Shown: positions 21,825 to 30,932 of the stretch, one piece after another
Numbering within the stretch: the first letter of the stretch is position 1
Layout of the letters: the number at the start of each line of letters is the position of its first letter
Source of the DNA: JAVBLG01 sp031553655
Lineage (GTDB): Bacteria > Desulfobacterota > Desulfovibrionia > Desulfovibrionales > Desulfovibrionaceae
Direction: 5' to 3'
Length of the DNA: 32,492 nt
NCBI GenBank assembly: GCA_031553655.1
Contig: JAVBLG010000076.1
Location: 1 to 32,492, forward strand
Notes under the pieces: model-generated
The model's database searches: none
Told to the model about the DNA's origin: nothing
The model's input: only the letters and a program-made list of their open reading frames with translations
Made by a program: the position numbers and the translations under genes

Positions 21825-24521
21825 ATGAACCGCCATAAAATAAAAAATATGTTTTACAATGAGCGTCTCTCATCATGGCTGCCGTACCTGACCTACGACG
21901 CCGGGCGCGATTTGTATGTGAACGCCGACGGCACCATCGGTTTTATGCTGGAATTTCCGCCTGTGGTGTTTGCCGGAAGCAATATGGTCAACGGCTTTAC
22001 CTCCATTCTGGAACAGGAGTGGCCGGAAAAAGCGCTTTTGCAATTCATCATCTATGCCGACCCCAACATCGACAATTTGCTCAACAGCTACTTGCAAATT
22101 CGCCAGGACATTCTCGACCTGGGCCAGCCCCGCGACCGTTTTTTATATCAATGGGCCGAGTGGCAGGCCGGATATCTGCGCGCGCACCGCAAACAGGGCA
22201 TCAGCCATGAAGTGCCGGTTCCATTTCGCAATTTCAGGACGTTCATCACCGTGAAATGCCCGGCCGGCACAGCCGACATCAGTGGTAACGCCTCCCATGT
22301 CGTTTCCAGGCTGAACATACTGCGTGATAATATCGTGGGCATGCTGCGCTCCAACTATGTGCGTGCCGCCAGGGTGACTCCTGAAAATCTCAACAGGATT
22401 TTATGGCAACTGTGGAATCCCGCTCATGCCTATTTGCCGCCTGAACTTCCGGCCTGGAATTTATACAGCTACCTGCGCGATCAGGTTGTAGCGCCGGATA
22501 CGGAAATTGAGAGCGGCATCAAGGGCGTGCATGTTGACAGGCATCGCGTGGCCGTAAAAATTCCCCAGACCTATCCGCCGTACATCGACGCCCTGAACAT
22601 CAATCAGCTCCTGGGCGACGTGCTGCACGGCGCGGATCAGCAGCAGATATGCTGCCCGTTTCTGATTACTCTGAACATTGACCCCACCCCGGCCGCCAAA
22701 AACATAAACGCCAAGGCCGAAATTACCGCCATGCAAAGCGCGGCCCTGCGCGCTTTAGCCCCCAAGGTGGCCCGTAAAAATGAGGAATTCACCTGGGCCA
22801 CCAGCTTGCAGGAAAACGGCGTGAAGTTCATGCGCGGCTACCTGACCCTGCTTTTATACAGTAACGCGCCCGTTAATGCCGACGCCGTGTTTTCGGAAAA
22901 TGCCGCGCCGCGCTCCGGGCTTGAGAGCCACGAATCCGTTACTGAAGCCTGGTGGGAGACTCTGCGCTTTCGCTTGCAAGATGAACTTTTCGCGCCGCTG
23001 CCGTACATGCTGGCGGCCATGCCCTTTGGGCTGTACCACGACAGTTTGCAGAACATGAGCCGTTTCCAGACCTGCCCCAGTTCCACTTTCGCGGTTATGG
23101 CTCCTATTCAGGCCGACTGGCGCGGCACCAGTTCCGACGCCATGCTCTTTCTTACGCGTCGAGGGCAGGTATGCTCGTTGAATTTTTTCGACTCCGACAC
23201 CAACTACAATTTCGCCGTGGCCGCGCCGTCCGGTTCCGGCAAGTCTTTTCTGGTCAACAAAATTTTGCAGGAACACGCCGGGCAGGGCGGCATAGTTTAT
23301 GTGATCGACATCGGCCGCAGCTACAAAAAACAATGCGAGCTGCAACTCGGGCAGTATATCGAGTTCAAGGCGCACATAAAGATTTCCGTCAATGTCTTCG
23401 CCGAACTCGACGCCCGCGGCTTCCAGGAGGATTTGGAAGAAAGCGGCGCATTGGAAGACGATATTTCCGGCCAAAAGGAACAGAAAGCCACGCTGCTGAC
23501 CTTGTTCACCCAGTTGCTGGCGGTAATGGCCAACCCCACGGAGCCCATCAGCGATCTGGAAAAGTCCATTCTGGCCAATGCGATTCAGGTTGCCTATTCC
23601 CGTCTGCAAAAAGGCCGGATTATGAAGGTGGATAATTTCGTGGCCGTGCTCGATGAACGCCAGCGCGAATACGACAAAAGCGGCAAACAGGATCACATTT
23701 TTGGCCATCTGGCGGAAAGGCTGCGCCCCTACTGCGAAAAAGGAGCCTACGGAAAATGGCTCAGCGGGCCCATGAACATCGACTTTCAAAAGCCGTTTGT
23801 GGTGTTGGAGTTGGAGGAACTCAACAACTACAAAGAACTGCGTGAAGTGGTTCTGCTGTTGATAATCTCCTACATTGAGCGCAAATTTTATCTGGGCAAC
23901 CGCAAAATTCCCAAAATCGTGCTGTTTGACGAAGCTTGGGATTTGTTCCGCAACCCCAATACCGCCGCCTTCATTGAAACCGCCTACAGGCGCATGCGCA
24001 AATACTCCGGTTCCATCGGCACCATCGTGCAGAGTTTTCTGGATTTTGAAACCAGCGGCAACCCCAGTGTGGGCCAGGCCATTCTCTCCAATTCGGAGTG
24101 GAAACTGGCCTTGCAGCCCAAAATAGAAGACCTGCGCAAATGCGTGGACAAGCACATGCTGTCCCTGACCGAAGCGGAATTCCGCGTGGCGGAAACCATT
24201 CACACGGTCAAGGGCAGCTATTCCGAAGTAATGCTCATGTCCAGCCGCTCTTCGGCGGTTTTTCGCTTTATCCCTTCGCCGGTGGAACTTCTGGCCTTCA
24301 CCACCGACCCGGTACAGGTGCAAGTATATGAGGAAATCAGAGCGGTATTGCTGAAGGAAGCCTCCGGGGATGAGGTGGATCCTCTGGAAGCGCTGGGCCT
24401 GGCCGGATATGCCTATTACCTCATGGAGCAAGGTCTGCCTCCGGACGCGGCCCAGGCCGAAGCTCTGCGTGACCGTGTTAAGGCGCATGAATATGCTCGC
24501 ACGAAATTCAGCGCGATATAA
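21825..24521 (+). CDS. traC: TraC, VirB4-like ATPase of the F-type system
   Basis: TraC is the cytoplasmic ATPase that powers pilus assembly. The 898-residue protein matches the usual size (875 in F). The N-terminal part carries the TraC/VirB4 domain (LPYLTYDAGRDLYVNADGTI near residue 20). The Walker A motif APSGSGKS has Lys473/Ser474, and Walker B is KIVLFDEAWDLF with Asp702/Glu703. RRMRKYSGSIGTIVQSFLDF follows. AAAGGG lies 6 bases before ATG 21825-21827. It sits between traH and traG. No odd features; the complete catalytic set suggests an active enzyme. Confidence 0.95.
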   Translation: MNRHKIKNMFYNERLSSWLPYLTYDAGRDLYVNADGTIGFMLEFPPVVFAGSNMVNGFTSILEQEWPEKALLQFIIYADPNIDNLLNSYLQIRQDILDLGQPRDRFLYQWAEWQAGYLRAHRKQGISHEVPVPFRNFRTFITVKCPAGTADISGNASHVVSRLNILRDNIVGMLRSNYVRAARVTPENLNRILWQLWNPAHAYLPPELPAWNLYSYLRDQVVAPDTEIESGIKGVHVDRHRVAVKIPQTYPPYIDALNINQLLGDVLHGADQQQICCPFLITLNIDPTPAAKNINAKAEITAMQSAALRALAPKVARKNEEFTWATSLQENGVKFMRGYLTLLLYSNAPVNADAVFSENAAPRSGLESHESVTEAWWETLRFRLQDELFAPLPYMLAAMPFGLYHDSLQNMSRFQTCPSSTFAVMAPIQADWRGTSSDAMLFLTRRGQVCSLNFFDSDTNYNFAVAAPSGSGKSFLVNKILQEHAGQGGIVYVIDIGRSYKKQCELQLGQYIEFKAHIKISVNVFAELDARGFQEDLEESGALEDDISGQKEQKATLLTLFTQLLAVMANPTEPISDLEKSILANAIQVAYSRLQKGRIMKVDNFVAVLDERQREYDKSGKQDHIFGHLAERLRPYCEKGAYGKWLSGPMNIDFQKPFVVLELEELNNYKELREVVLLLIISYIERKFYLGNRKIPKIVLFDEAWDLFRNPNTAAFIETAYRRMRKYSGSIGTIVQSFLDFETSGNPSVGQAILSNSEWKLALQPKIEDLRKCVDKHMLSLTEAEFRVAETIHTVKGSYSEVMLMSSRSSAVFRFIPSPVELLAFTTDPVQVQVYEEIRAVLLKEASGDEVDPLEALGLAGYAYYLMEQGLPPDAAQAEALRDRVKAHEYARTKFSAI

Positions 24522-24646
24522 ATCAACGCCTCGTGGCCAATTACTTCGTCAAAAGCGGTTTTTGCTCCAATCGAGCACCAAAAGAGTGCACTCATTTCGC
24601 AAAAAAACACTTTTTCCTCGTACTTGTCGCACGATCCGTTGATTTA
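24519..24646. repeat. 10-bp inverted repeat flanking the traC-traG gap
   Basis: TAAATCAACG (24519-24528, containing the traC stop) and its perfect complement CGTTGATTTA (24637-24646) bracket 108 bases without a gene. The inner part holds a 10-bp palindrome GAGTGCACTC and several A/T runs. It may be a folded intercistronic RNA that tunes traG expression, or a tiny insertion; target duplications are not evident. Confidence 0.5.
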
Positions 24647-24659
24647 AAAGGACAATATT

Positions 24660-27611
24660 ATGACTCTGAACCTCACCATACACGCCTTCAATGACGGCTA
24701 CCCGCTTTACCTGTTTCTGAACGGCCTGAAGCATTACTTCGGTTCTTCCGACTGGAGCGGACTTGTTTTCATGGCCGTCAGCCTGCTTACTCTGGCCGGA
24801 ATTCTGGCGGTGAAACAGGTGGGCATCGGCGGCTATGCCAAGGCCTATGCCGGGCCGCTGCTGTTGTATGCGGCGTTCTTTTCCCAGACCGCCACCGTCA
24901 ACATACAGGATGAATGGAGCCACGAGGGCTTTTCCGTAAACGGGCTACCCGTGGCCGTGGCTTTGCCGCTTTATGTAAGCACCACTCTGGAAAAAAGCAT
25001 GGTGGATATGGTTGAACGGCATATCATCCCACCGAACATGACCAAATTTGAGGATTTCGACTTTTTCATGGAAGCGGCGGCGCTTTCCGAGGTGATTACC
25101 GGCAAGGCCGCGTCCAGCTACGAAGTTCTGGCTAATATCGACCGCTATTATGAAGATTGCGTGCTCAAGGGTATAGCAACCGGCTTTGTAAATCCCGCCG
25201 TATATTATCGCAGCGCGGATCTGCTCACCGATACCTACATGCCTTGGGGCATTTATTTTACCGAAATCATAATGCCGGACGGCACCAACAGAGTGCTTTC
25301 CTGCGCCGACGCCTACAATTATATGCACGACGGCGTCAGCGGCGAAGCCGTGAGTGTTGGCGACAAAAGCGTGGCCGCCTATCTAAAGTCTTCCATGAGC
25401 ACACTGCAAAGGCGTAGTGTGGTTGACGCCATAGCGGCCATGGATTCGCTGGCCAACAGTCTTTTCCCCGGCTACCAGAGCACGTCCGACGCTCTGTTCC
25501 GGCAGGCCTTCATGATTAACGGCATTACCGGCAGCCTGGCCAAGAGCAATCCAGAGTTGTTGGCCGCCATTTCCAAGGCGGAAGTAGCCCAGGCCACAGG
25601 TATAGCTGCGGCCGCCGCCATCTACATAAAGAAGCTGCCCAAGCTCCGGGCCATGACCAAGATGATTATTGTGGGCATGGTGCCATTTGCCGCGGCCGCC
25701 TTTCTGGCCCAGGCCGGGCGGCCTTTTTTGATCTGGTTCGCGGCGCTGATGTCGGTGAGCTTCTGGTTGCCGATCATGTGCATAATCAAGGCCACCTACA
25801 TAGCTTCAGCCATCAATGAGCTTGGGGGTATGGTGCTGCCCGCCAACGGCCTGACCATACCCAACAAACTGCGCATCATGGCCTGGATTTCCGACACTTC
25901 CACTGTGGCCGGCACGCTTGGGTTGGCCATTCCCGCTTTTGCCTCTTTGCTCATGCAATTTGTAGCGCCCAAGCTGGCTCTGGCTCTCGGAGCCCTGACC
26001 ATGGGAACGGCCGCGCTCGGCACCTTCGCTCAGCGTGCCGGAACACAGGCGCTGGCCGGGGCGGAAAAATCAGCGGCGGAGCTGGAAAAGGACAAGGTGG
26101 CTAAAATGTTTCTGGAGGCCGGGGATAAAGAGCAGATCGCCCGTTCCCAGATGAATCAGCATGTGGCGGAGCGCAGCAATGTAGCTTTCGGCCGCATAGC
26201 CGGCGCTTCCCCCCTGGAGCGTGGCACCACAACCACCAATCTTGTCGGCGGCTATGAACTGAAGGGAACAAGCGACTCCGCCGAAAGCACCGACTTGAGC
26301 CGGCAGGAATCGGCTGCGCGGCAAAGCGTAAGCCAGGCTGCGGCTTCGGCGGCCTATAGCGCTTCCACAGGCACCTCTCTGGCGGATCAGACCAGAACAT
26401 ATGAGGGCATACGTGAAGCCTTTGGCAAAAGCGACAATACCGAAGCTTCCAATGCCTTAAGCCGGGCGGACAAAATTGCGGAAGAAGTGGCCAGGAGCCA
26501 TAACCTTACTTCCAGTCAGGCGGCGTCGTTGAAAACTTCTGTGGGCATTGGTGCTTCAGCTGGAGTGTCTGTAGGTAAAAGTTTGGCAGGATTGCTGAAC
26601 GGTAATATCGGAATGTCACTTGGAGGGAAAGGTGATTCAACCTCTACAGAAACTAAACAATTGTCAGACGCCGCCCAAGAAGCGGAAAGGCGCATGCTTT
26701 CTGATGATAGTATAGCTACTTTTATGAAGAATCAGGCTACATCTCTGTCTAATGAACAAAGTGCGGGTTCCGAAAACAGCCATGCTTCAGGAACCACCAA
26801 ACAGGAAACCTGGAATCGAACTATGCAGCGCATGCAGAGCGAAGGTGCATCTTACGCAGAGACAAAATCAAGAAATGATTCGCTGCGCGCTTCAATTGGG
26901 GCTGGTGGGGCCATTTCCGCATCCTCAAAAACCATGCTTCAAAATGCGCCCGTTTATTCTTTGGAGCGTCTGTCTCATATGCCCGGCATGGAAAATTTGA
27001 ACAGGAGCGTGCAAAGTGGGGTACACGATATAGATTCTTTGAGGAGAATGGCCCACGCCGATATGTCTACCATGTTGCGCCAGGTGGACATCGGCAAGGG
27101 AGATGCACGGATTGCGGCAGTGCAGAACAGTCGGGCTGCACTTGCGGTGCTTACTGAAGCCAATCAATTGGAAACCGCGACAGAAGCTGGCCGAGCACTC
27201 AACATACTCGATCAGCGTGAGGGCCATATTTCCACAATAAAGCCTTCCTGGAACTCCTCTGGCGAAGTCACATCGCTTACTGTCAAAAATTCCGATGTAT
27301 TCAAGCAAAATGGCACCCCATCAACGCCAACGCTTAGCGGAGTTCCGGAAAAACCTGAGATAAAACAGCCCACAAATAACTCCCAGAGTTTTGAAACGCA
27401 ATACAAAAATAATTCCGCCAAATTAGAAAATCAGCATATTATAAATTCTCAAATTATGGATGAACAAAGAAGGGAACAGGCAAGAATATCCGCCGAAGAA
27501 AATATAGAGCAAGTACAGAATAAAAATGAATACTTAAATGCAACTGACGGAGCCTTAAACATATCGGAACAAGCCATAAGGAGAAGCATAGGCTTTCAGC
27601 CTAAAAAATGA
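24660..27611 (+). CDS. traG: TraG, mating-pair stabilisation and pilus assembly protein
   Basis: TraG of F-type systems is a large inner-membrane protein. Its N-terminal part aids pilus assembly and its periplasmic C-terminal part stabilises mating pairs and takes part in entry exclusion. The 983-residue product (938 in F) has membrane helices at about 34-51, 60-77, 331-376 (two) and 415-455 (two). A long hydrophilic C-terminal domain rich in Ser, Ala and Gln follows. The N-terminal region (VNIQDEWSHEGFSVNGLPVA) matches TraG_N. Base composition drifts towards AT after about 26,550. AAAGGA is 7 bases before ATG 24660-24662. The C-terminal tail (residues about 890-983) is Asn/Gln-rich and variable-looking. 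Confidence 0.9.
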   Translation: MTLNLTIHAFNDGYPLYLFLNGLKHYFGSSDWSGLVFMAVSLLTLAGILAVKQVGIGGYAKAYAGPLLLYAAFFSQTATVNIQDEWSHEGFSVNGLPVAVALPLYVSTTLEKSMVDMVERHIIPPNMTKFEDFDFFMEAAALSEVITGKAASSYEVLANIDRYYEDCVLKGIATGFVNPAVYYRSADLLTDTYMPWGIYFTEIIMPDGTNRVLSCADAYNYMHDGVSGEAVSVGDKSVAAYLKSSMSTLQRRSVVDAIAAMDSLANSLFPGYQSTSDALFRQAFMINGITGSLAKSNPELLAAISKAEVAQATGIAAAAAIYIKKLPKLRAMTKMIIVGMVPFAAAAFLAQAGRPFLIWFAALMSVSFWLPIMCIIKATYIASAINELGGMVLPANGLTIPNKLRIMAWISDTSTVAGTLGLAIPAFASLLMQFVAPKLALALGALTMGTAALGTFAQRAGTQALAGAEKSAAELEKDKVAKMFLEAGDKEQIARSQMNQHVAERSNVAFGRIAGASPLERGTTTTNLVGGYELKGTSDSAESTDLSRQESAARQSVSQAAASAAYSASTGTSLADQTRTYEGIREAFGKSDNTEASNALSRADKIAEEVARSHNLTSSQAASLKTSVGIGASAGVSVGKSLAGLLNGNIGMSLGGKGDSTSTETKQLSDAAQEAERRMLSDDSIATFMKNQATSLSNEQSAGSENSHASGTTKQETWNRTMQRMQSEGASYAETKSRNDSLRASIGAGGAISASSKTMLQNAPVYSLERLSHMPGMENLNRSVQSGVHDIDSLRRMAHADMSTMLRQVDIGKGDARIAAVQNSRAALAVLTEANQLETATEAGRALNILDQREGHISTIKPSWNSSGEVTSLTVKNSDVFKQNGTPSTPTLSGVPEKPEIKQPTNNSQSFETQYKNNSAKLENQHIINSQIMDEQRREQARISAEENIEQVQNKNEYLNATDGALNISEQAIRRSIGFQPKK

Positions 27612-27640
27612 GATAATATTATATTGCTTGCCAATTGCAT

Positions 27641-27668
27641 TTGCCATCATTTCAAGATATTTTATATT
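27641..27668 (+). promoter_or_regulatory. Possible promoter for the small AT-rich gene
   Basis: TTGCCA (27641-27646) and TATATT (27663-27668) are 16 bases apart, just before the AAGGAG of the 27685 gene. The DNA is AT-rich, so a chance match is possible. Confidence 0.3.
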
Positions 27669-27684
27669 TAAGGAGTAAGCAGCA

Positions 27685-28095
27685 ATGAATATAGCAAGAA
27701 AAGCAGTGAAATACATTATACTTCCTTTTTCCGGGAGTTATATTGCAGTTTTTGCATATCTATTATCTACTGGAGAATACGGTATATCATATGATATTGT
27801 TTCTGTTTTATTTAGAGGAACAGTTATAGGCATATTTATATCGATTGTCTTTGCTGGGTACAGTGAAAAAAGTAAGCAAGTTTACCGTGTTAAACATAAA
27901 AAAGTTGTTCATAGCAAAAATAATGATAAATGTTCAAGCGATATGGGCAAGCCTGTTTGGGTTTTAGATGGAAACGATATTATTCCAGGTGTAGGAACTG
28001 GTTATGGCATTGGACTTACTTCAGAAGGTTTTGGGCCTGTAATAGGTAGTAATCCATACACAAAATCAGGCGGAGATTTCCGGTCGTCCGATTGA
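27685..28095 (+). CDS. Small membrane protein of unknown function, AT-rich
   Basis: I do not recognise this 136-residue protein. It has AAGGAG 9 bases before ATG 27685-27687. Two membrane helices are predicted (about residues 10-27 and 39-59). A basic linker (KHKKVVHSKNNDK) follows, then a Gly-rich C-terminus (PGVGTGYGIGLTSEGFGPVIG). Its DNA is much richer in A and T than its neighbours, and the flanks (27612-27684 and 28096-28288) are equally AT-rich with no further gene, suggesting insertion as a unit. Its position next to traG is where entry-exclusion proteins such as TraS or Eex sit in F and SXT elements. Small membrane proteins are typical there, but this is inference only. Confidence 0.6.
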   Translation: MNIARKAVKYIILPFSGSYIAVFAYLLSTGEYGISYDIVSVLFRGTVIGIFISIVFAGYSEKSKQVYRVKHKKVVHSKNNDKCSSDMGKPVWVLDGNDIIPGVGTGYGIGLTSEGFGPVIGSNPYTKSGGDFRSSD

Positions 28096-28288
28096 TGACA
28101 ATCAAATACTAACAGTAACAACATTCAAAAAATTTGTTCACACAAATAAAAAAGAGTTAGTTTTTTCCCAACCGACATAACCCGCCAAAAACTTCCAAAA
28201 AAATATTTTCTATCCCTCCTTGCGTTTGCCTTGCCACCGCCAGGAACTGGTAAGAGCGGCATTTCGCCGCCATACCCAAGGAGGATTT

Positions 28289-29263
28289 ATGAAAATATTT
28301 TTGCCGGTTTTAGCCTTTCTTTTTTCTTGCCTGCTGGCACTTCCCGCCGAAGCAGGGCAACTTGCCCAACTTGCCGAAACGCCAAAGCCTAATCCGGCCC
28401 AGGAAGCGCCCATCCTGAATGAAGCCGCCCTAAAGGCCAATATCCTGGCCAGGGTCGGCAATATTCTCAAAGCCAACAACGCGCCCAACGCGCCACGGCC
28501 GGAAGAATTGTCCCCGGATTTGATCACTATTGAAAAGACACACCAGGTGGCCTTGGGCGACTTGAACTTGTTCGCGGTCAAGGCGCGCGTGGTCAGGCCC
28601 ACACCGGGCGGCGGCTTTGACAATATGATCCTCACTGTGGACGCATCCGGCCAATATATGTTCGGTATGGTCAACGAACTGGCCACGGGCGAGGAGGCGG
28701 TGATGTCCCGGGCGGCGGATATAACCGCCATGGTTCTGCCGGATAAATTTCAATCACAAATCTATACCGGCACAGGCAGCCATGACATCGTTTTTGTGAG
28801 CGACCCGTTTTGTCCGTATTGCCGCGAAGCGTTCAATTTCCTTATGGCGAACATGGACAAAATATCCGGCCTTAAAATGGTTCATCTGCCACTGCCCATA
28901 CACCCTGGAGCTGACGCCGCTTCCTGGATAATGGATTACGCCCATGACAGCGGCATACGCGCCGCCGAAATCGTCAATTTTGCTTATACCGGCCTCAAAG
29001 CGCCGGTGGGCAAAATTGAAGACGAGGCCCGTGAAGACGTGATCAAGCAAATTATCGAGCGGTTTCCCGACGCGCTCACAAAAGAGCGCGGTAATGCGGG
29101 GGCCCTCCTGGCCTGGTTGAAAAACGGTTATCAGGCGCGAACCCTGTTGGCCATAGACGAAATGCGCAAGGAAGGCATCACCGGCACACCGCTGATCCTG
29201 GTGGATAATATCCCCGTGCGCGGTTTTGACAAAAACGCTCTGGCCAGACTGCTCGGCAGATAG
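28289..29263 (+). CDS. dsbC: DsbC/DsbG-like thiol-disulfide isomerase
   Basis: This is a periplasmic thiol-disulfide isomerase that would shuffle or form disulfides in secreted Cys-rich transfer proteins such as TraN. I chose ATG 28289-28291 (324 aa): AAGGAGG is 5 bases upstream and a signal peptide follows (MKIFLPVLAFLFSCLLALPA, cut near AEA). A longer frame from 28220 lacks a signal. The C-terminal thioredoxin fold has the active site Cys175-Pro-Tyr-Cys178 (FVSDPFCPYCREAF), the same dipeptide as in DsbG, and a cis-Pro loop in GITGTPLILVDN. An N-terminal dimerisation-like region precedes it. SXT/R391-type elements carry a dsbC in the tra operon. Confidence 0.85.
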   Translation: MKIFLPVLAFLFSCLLALPAEAGQLAQLAETPKPNPAQEAPILNEAALKANILARVGNILKANNAPNAPRPEELSPDLITIEKTHQVALGDLNLFAVKARVVRPTPGGGFDNMILTVDASGQYMFGMVNELATGEEAVMSRAADITAMVLPDKFQSQIYTGTGSHDIVFVSDPFCPYCREAFNFLMANMDKISGLKMVHLPLPIHPGADAASWIMDYAHDSGIRAAEIVNFAYTGLKAPVGKIEDEAREDVIKQIIERFPDALTKERGNAGALLAWLKNGYQARTLLAIDEMRKEGITGTPLILVDNIPVRGFDKNALARLLGR

Positions 29264-29276
29264 GGAGGGAAGCTGC

Positions 29277-30182
29277 ATGAGCCTTATGAAAAAGGTCAGC
29301 CCCAACAGTTATAAACTATGGTCCCTGGCGCAATTCCTGATTCTGTTTTTCGGATTTTGTTTTGGCTTGCACAGCCTGCTTCTCGGAACGTATCCGGGCA
29401 TTACCGACTGCGCGGCCGCCACGCCTGAAGTGAGGTTCAATTTCAGCTCGTGCGCGGCTTTGATTTTCATGTGTCTGGCGCAAATGGCCACTTTTCACAG
29501 ATCATCAGACTGGTTCCCGTCCTTCTGCTTCGGGGCGGTTCTTCTTGATATTCCCATTATGATTCTGCATGCGATTTTTCTGCCCGACCCGACCTGCGCA
29601 TTGCTTTCTCTGTGTCTGCTTGGTAGCGCGGCCATTGAATTGGGGCTTATGACTCCCAATTTCGCTGTCTCGAGCGGCAAATTGTCCGCCCCTTCCGCTA
29701 AAATGCCGTTATGCGCCGTCATGGCGATCATTATGCTCATGCCCACAATTCTGGCCATCCACAATGTCATCTACATATGCAGAATTGATACGCGCCCCTG
29801 GAGCCTCACCGGCAACAAGCAGCAGGCCATGCGCGTATTTTTCAGCCTGTCCGACCCGGTAAGCGTGGAGCATGTGGGCTATATGTCCCGCCTGCCGGTG
29901 CAAGGCGGAGTTGAACTTGTGCCGGTGCCGAGTGTTCCGGAAGATTTACAAATAGCCGCCAGAATAGCGGCAAGCGGGCAGGAGCGAAAACAGGATATTG
30001 TGGGCATGATCAAAAAAGCGGCTGAAGATGCTCAAAAACGGGAAAATGTTCCGCCGTTCCACGTTTATCTGGCAACGCACTTCCGCCTGTGGCTGAACAA
30101 GGCGATTTTTATGCGTACCGGCAATATGTCGCCATCCGCTGTGGGTAAAAAGCCACTTTTTCTGGTGAGCCAGCCGCTGTGA
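29277..30182 (+). CDS. Five-helix membrane protein of unknown function
   Basis: I do not recognise this 301-residue protein. ATG 29277-29279 has GGGAGG 8 bases upstream; an in-frame ATG 51 bases earlier falls inside dsbC and is less likely. Hydrophobic helices are predicted at about 14-36, 57-73, 83-102, 106-125 and 144-166. A soluble C-terminal half of about 130 residues follows (VFFSLSDPVSVEHVGYM, then QDIVGMIKKAAEDAQ). Cys residues cluster in and near the membrane part. It starts 13 bases after the dsbC-like stop and is probably co-transcribed. It may be an inner-membrane accessory of the transfer system; no function is claimed. Confidence 0.65.
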   Translation: MSLMKKVSPNSYKLWSLAQFLILFFGFCFGLHSLLLGTYPGITDCAAATPEVRFNFSSCAALIFMCLAQMATFHRSSDWFPSFCFGAVLLDIPIMILHAIFLPDPTCALLSLCLLGSAAIELGLMTPNFAVSSGKLSAPSAKMPLCAVMAIIMLMPTILAIHNVIYICRIDTRPWSLTGNKQQAMRVFFSLSDPVSVEHVGYMSRLPVQGGVELVPVPSVPEDLQIAARIAASGQERKQDIVGMIKKAAEDAQKRENVPPFHVYLATHFRLWLNKAIFMRTGNMSPSAVGKKPLFLVSQPL

Positions 30183-30191
30183 TTGCCTCGT

Positions 30192-30226
30192 GGCCCGCTC
30201 CGGCCGGCAACTCGGAGGGGCGGGCC
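30192..30226. other. GC-rich inverted repeat in the gap after the membrane protein
   Basis: GGCCCGC (30192-30198) and GCGGGCC (30220-30226) can pair around a 21-base loop, and GGCAAC/GTTGCC overlaps it as an alternative. A short T-rich stretch follows. It may be a weak terminator or an RNA structure between cistrons. Confidence 0.35.
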
Positions 30227-30278
30227 GTTGCCTGCTGTTTTATGGAGTAAATTACCGTAATAAAACCACCGGAGATAC

Positions 30279-30932
30279 ATGTGGATGGAAGTTCGCCTGA
30301 GAATATTATGTACACCGGATGAGATTGTTTTTTTGCGCCAATCCGCATCTGCGAACAAGGCGTGTTTTTCGGCAAAATTTTTCACCATAATGAAGAAAAC
30401 ATATCCGACATACGCACAAATACGAGATGCATCACCATCTCCGCCACCAACAGACAGTATGGTTTACAAATTTTCCCTGCTCAGGCTCGCGGAGCACGAA
30501 TCATACATCAAATTCCTGGGCGACTGTACGCGCAGAAAAAACACCAGGGAAGTAATAAAGGAAGTGCTGCTGGAAGTGGCGAAAAGCATGAATGGAGGGC
30601 AAGATCAAGTTCCTGGAGGCATGCCTTCGGACGATATGCCCATGGAACATGCCGAAAGTAATTCCAAGTCCGGCACTGTGCCGCGCCCTCCGCAGCCGGG
30701 CCTGAAATCCCCCGAAGAACTGTTCTGCGACAAACAGAAATTGTTTGCCGCCATAGGCAGTGAGCTGGGTGACATCCTGGTCAGCGGCAGAATTGTTCCG
30801 GAGCGGCTGGTTCATGATTGGGGGCATATAAAACTGTCGGCCTATCCCGCGGAACTGGCCGGGCACCCCATTCTGAAACGCATCGAAAAATACCAGCAAA
30901 TAGTAAGCAGCGGCCATGAAAAAGGCTCTTAA
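30279..30932 (+). CDS. Unknown protein, possible transfer accessory
   Basis: I do not recognise this 217-residue protein. ATG 30279-30281 has GGAG 4 bases upstream. A later in-frame ATG at 30390 (MKKTYPTYAQIRDA) gives a shorter form but lacks a ribosome binding site. There is no signal peptide or membrane helix. A helical segment (KFSLLRLAEHESYIKFLGD) is followed by a Gly/Pro/Ser-rich linker (about residues 110-140) and a second helical part (LFAAIGSELGDILVSGRIVP). It overlaps the next gene by 17 bases. With the two genes after it, it forms a tight three-gene group next to the relaxase-like HD protein. Confidence 0.6.
   Translation: MWMEVRLRILCTPDEIVFLRQSASANKACFSAKFFTIMKKTYPTYAQIRDASPSPPPTDSMVYKFSLLRLAEHESYIKFLGDCTRRKNTREVIKEVLLEVAKSMNGGQDQVPGGMPSDDMPMEHAESNSKSGTVPRPPQPGLKSPEELFCDKQKLFAAIGSELGDILVSGRIVPERLVHDWGHIKLSAYPAELAGHPILKRIEKYQQIVSSGHEKGS

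Noticed and set aside
22854..24488. Long open frame (544 codons) on the minus strand across traC
   Set aside because: It is fully antisense to a gene with clear ATPase motifs; codon bias of traC explains the open opposite frame.
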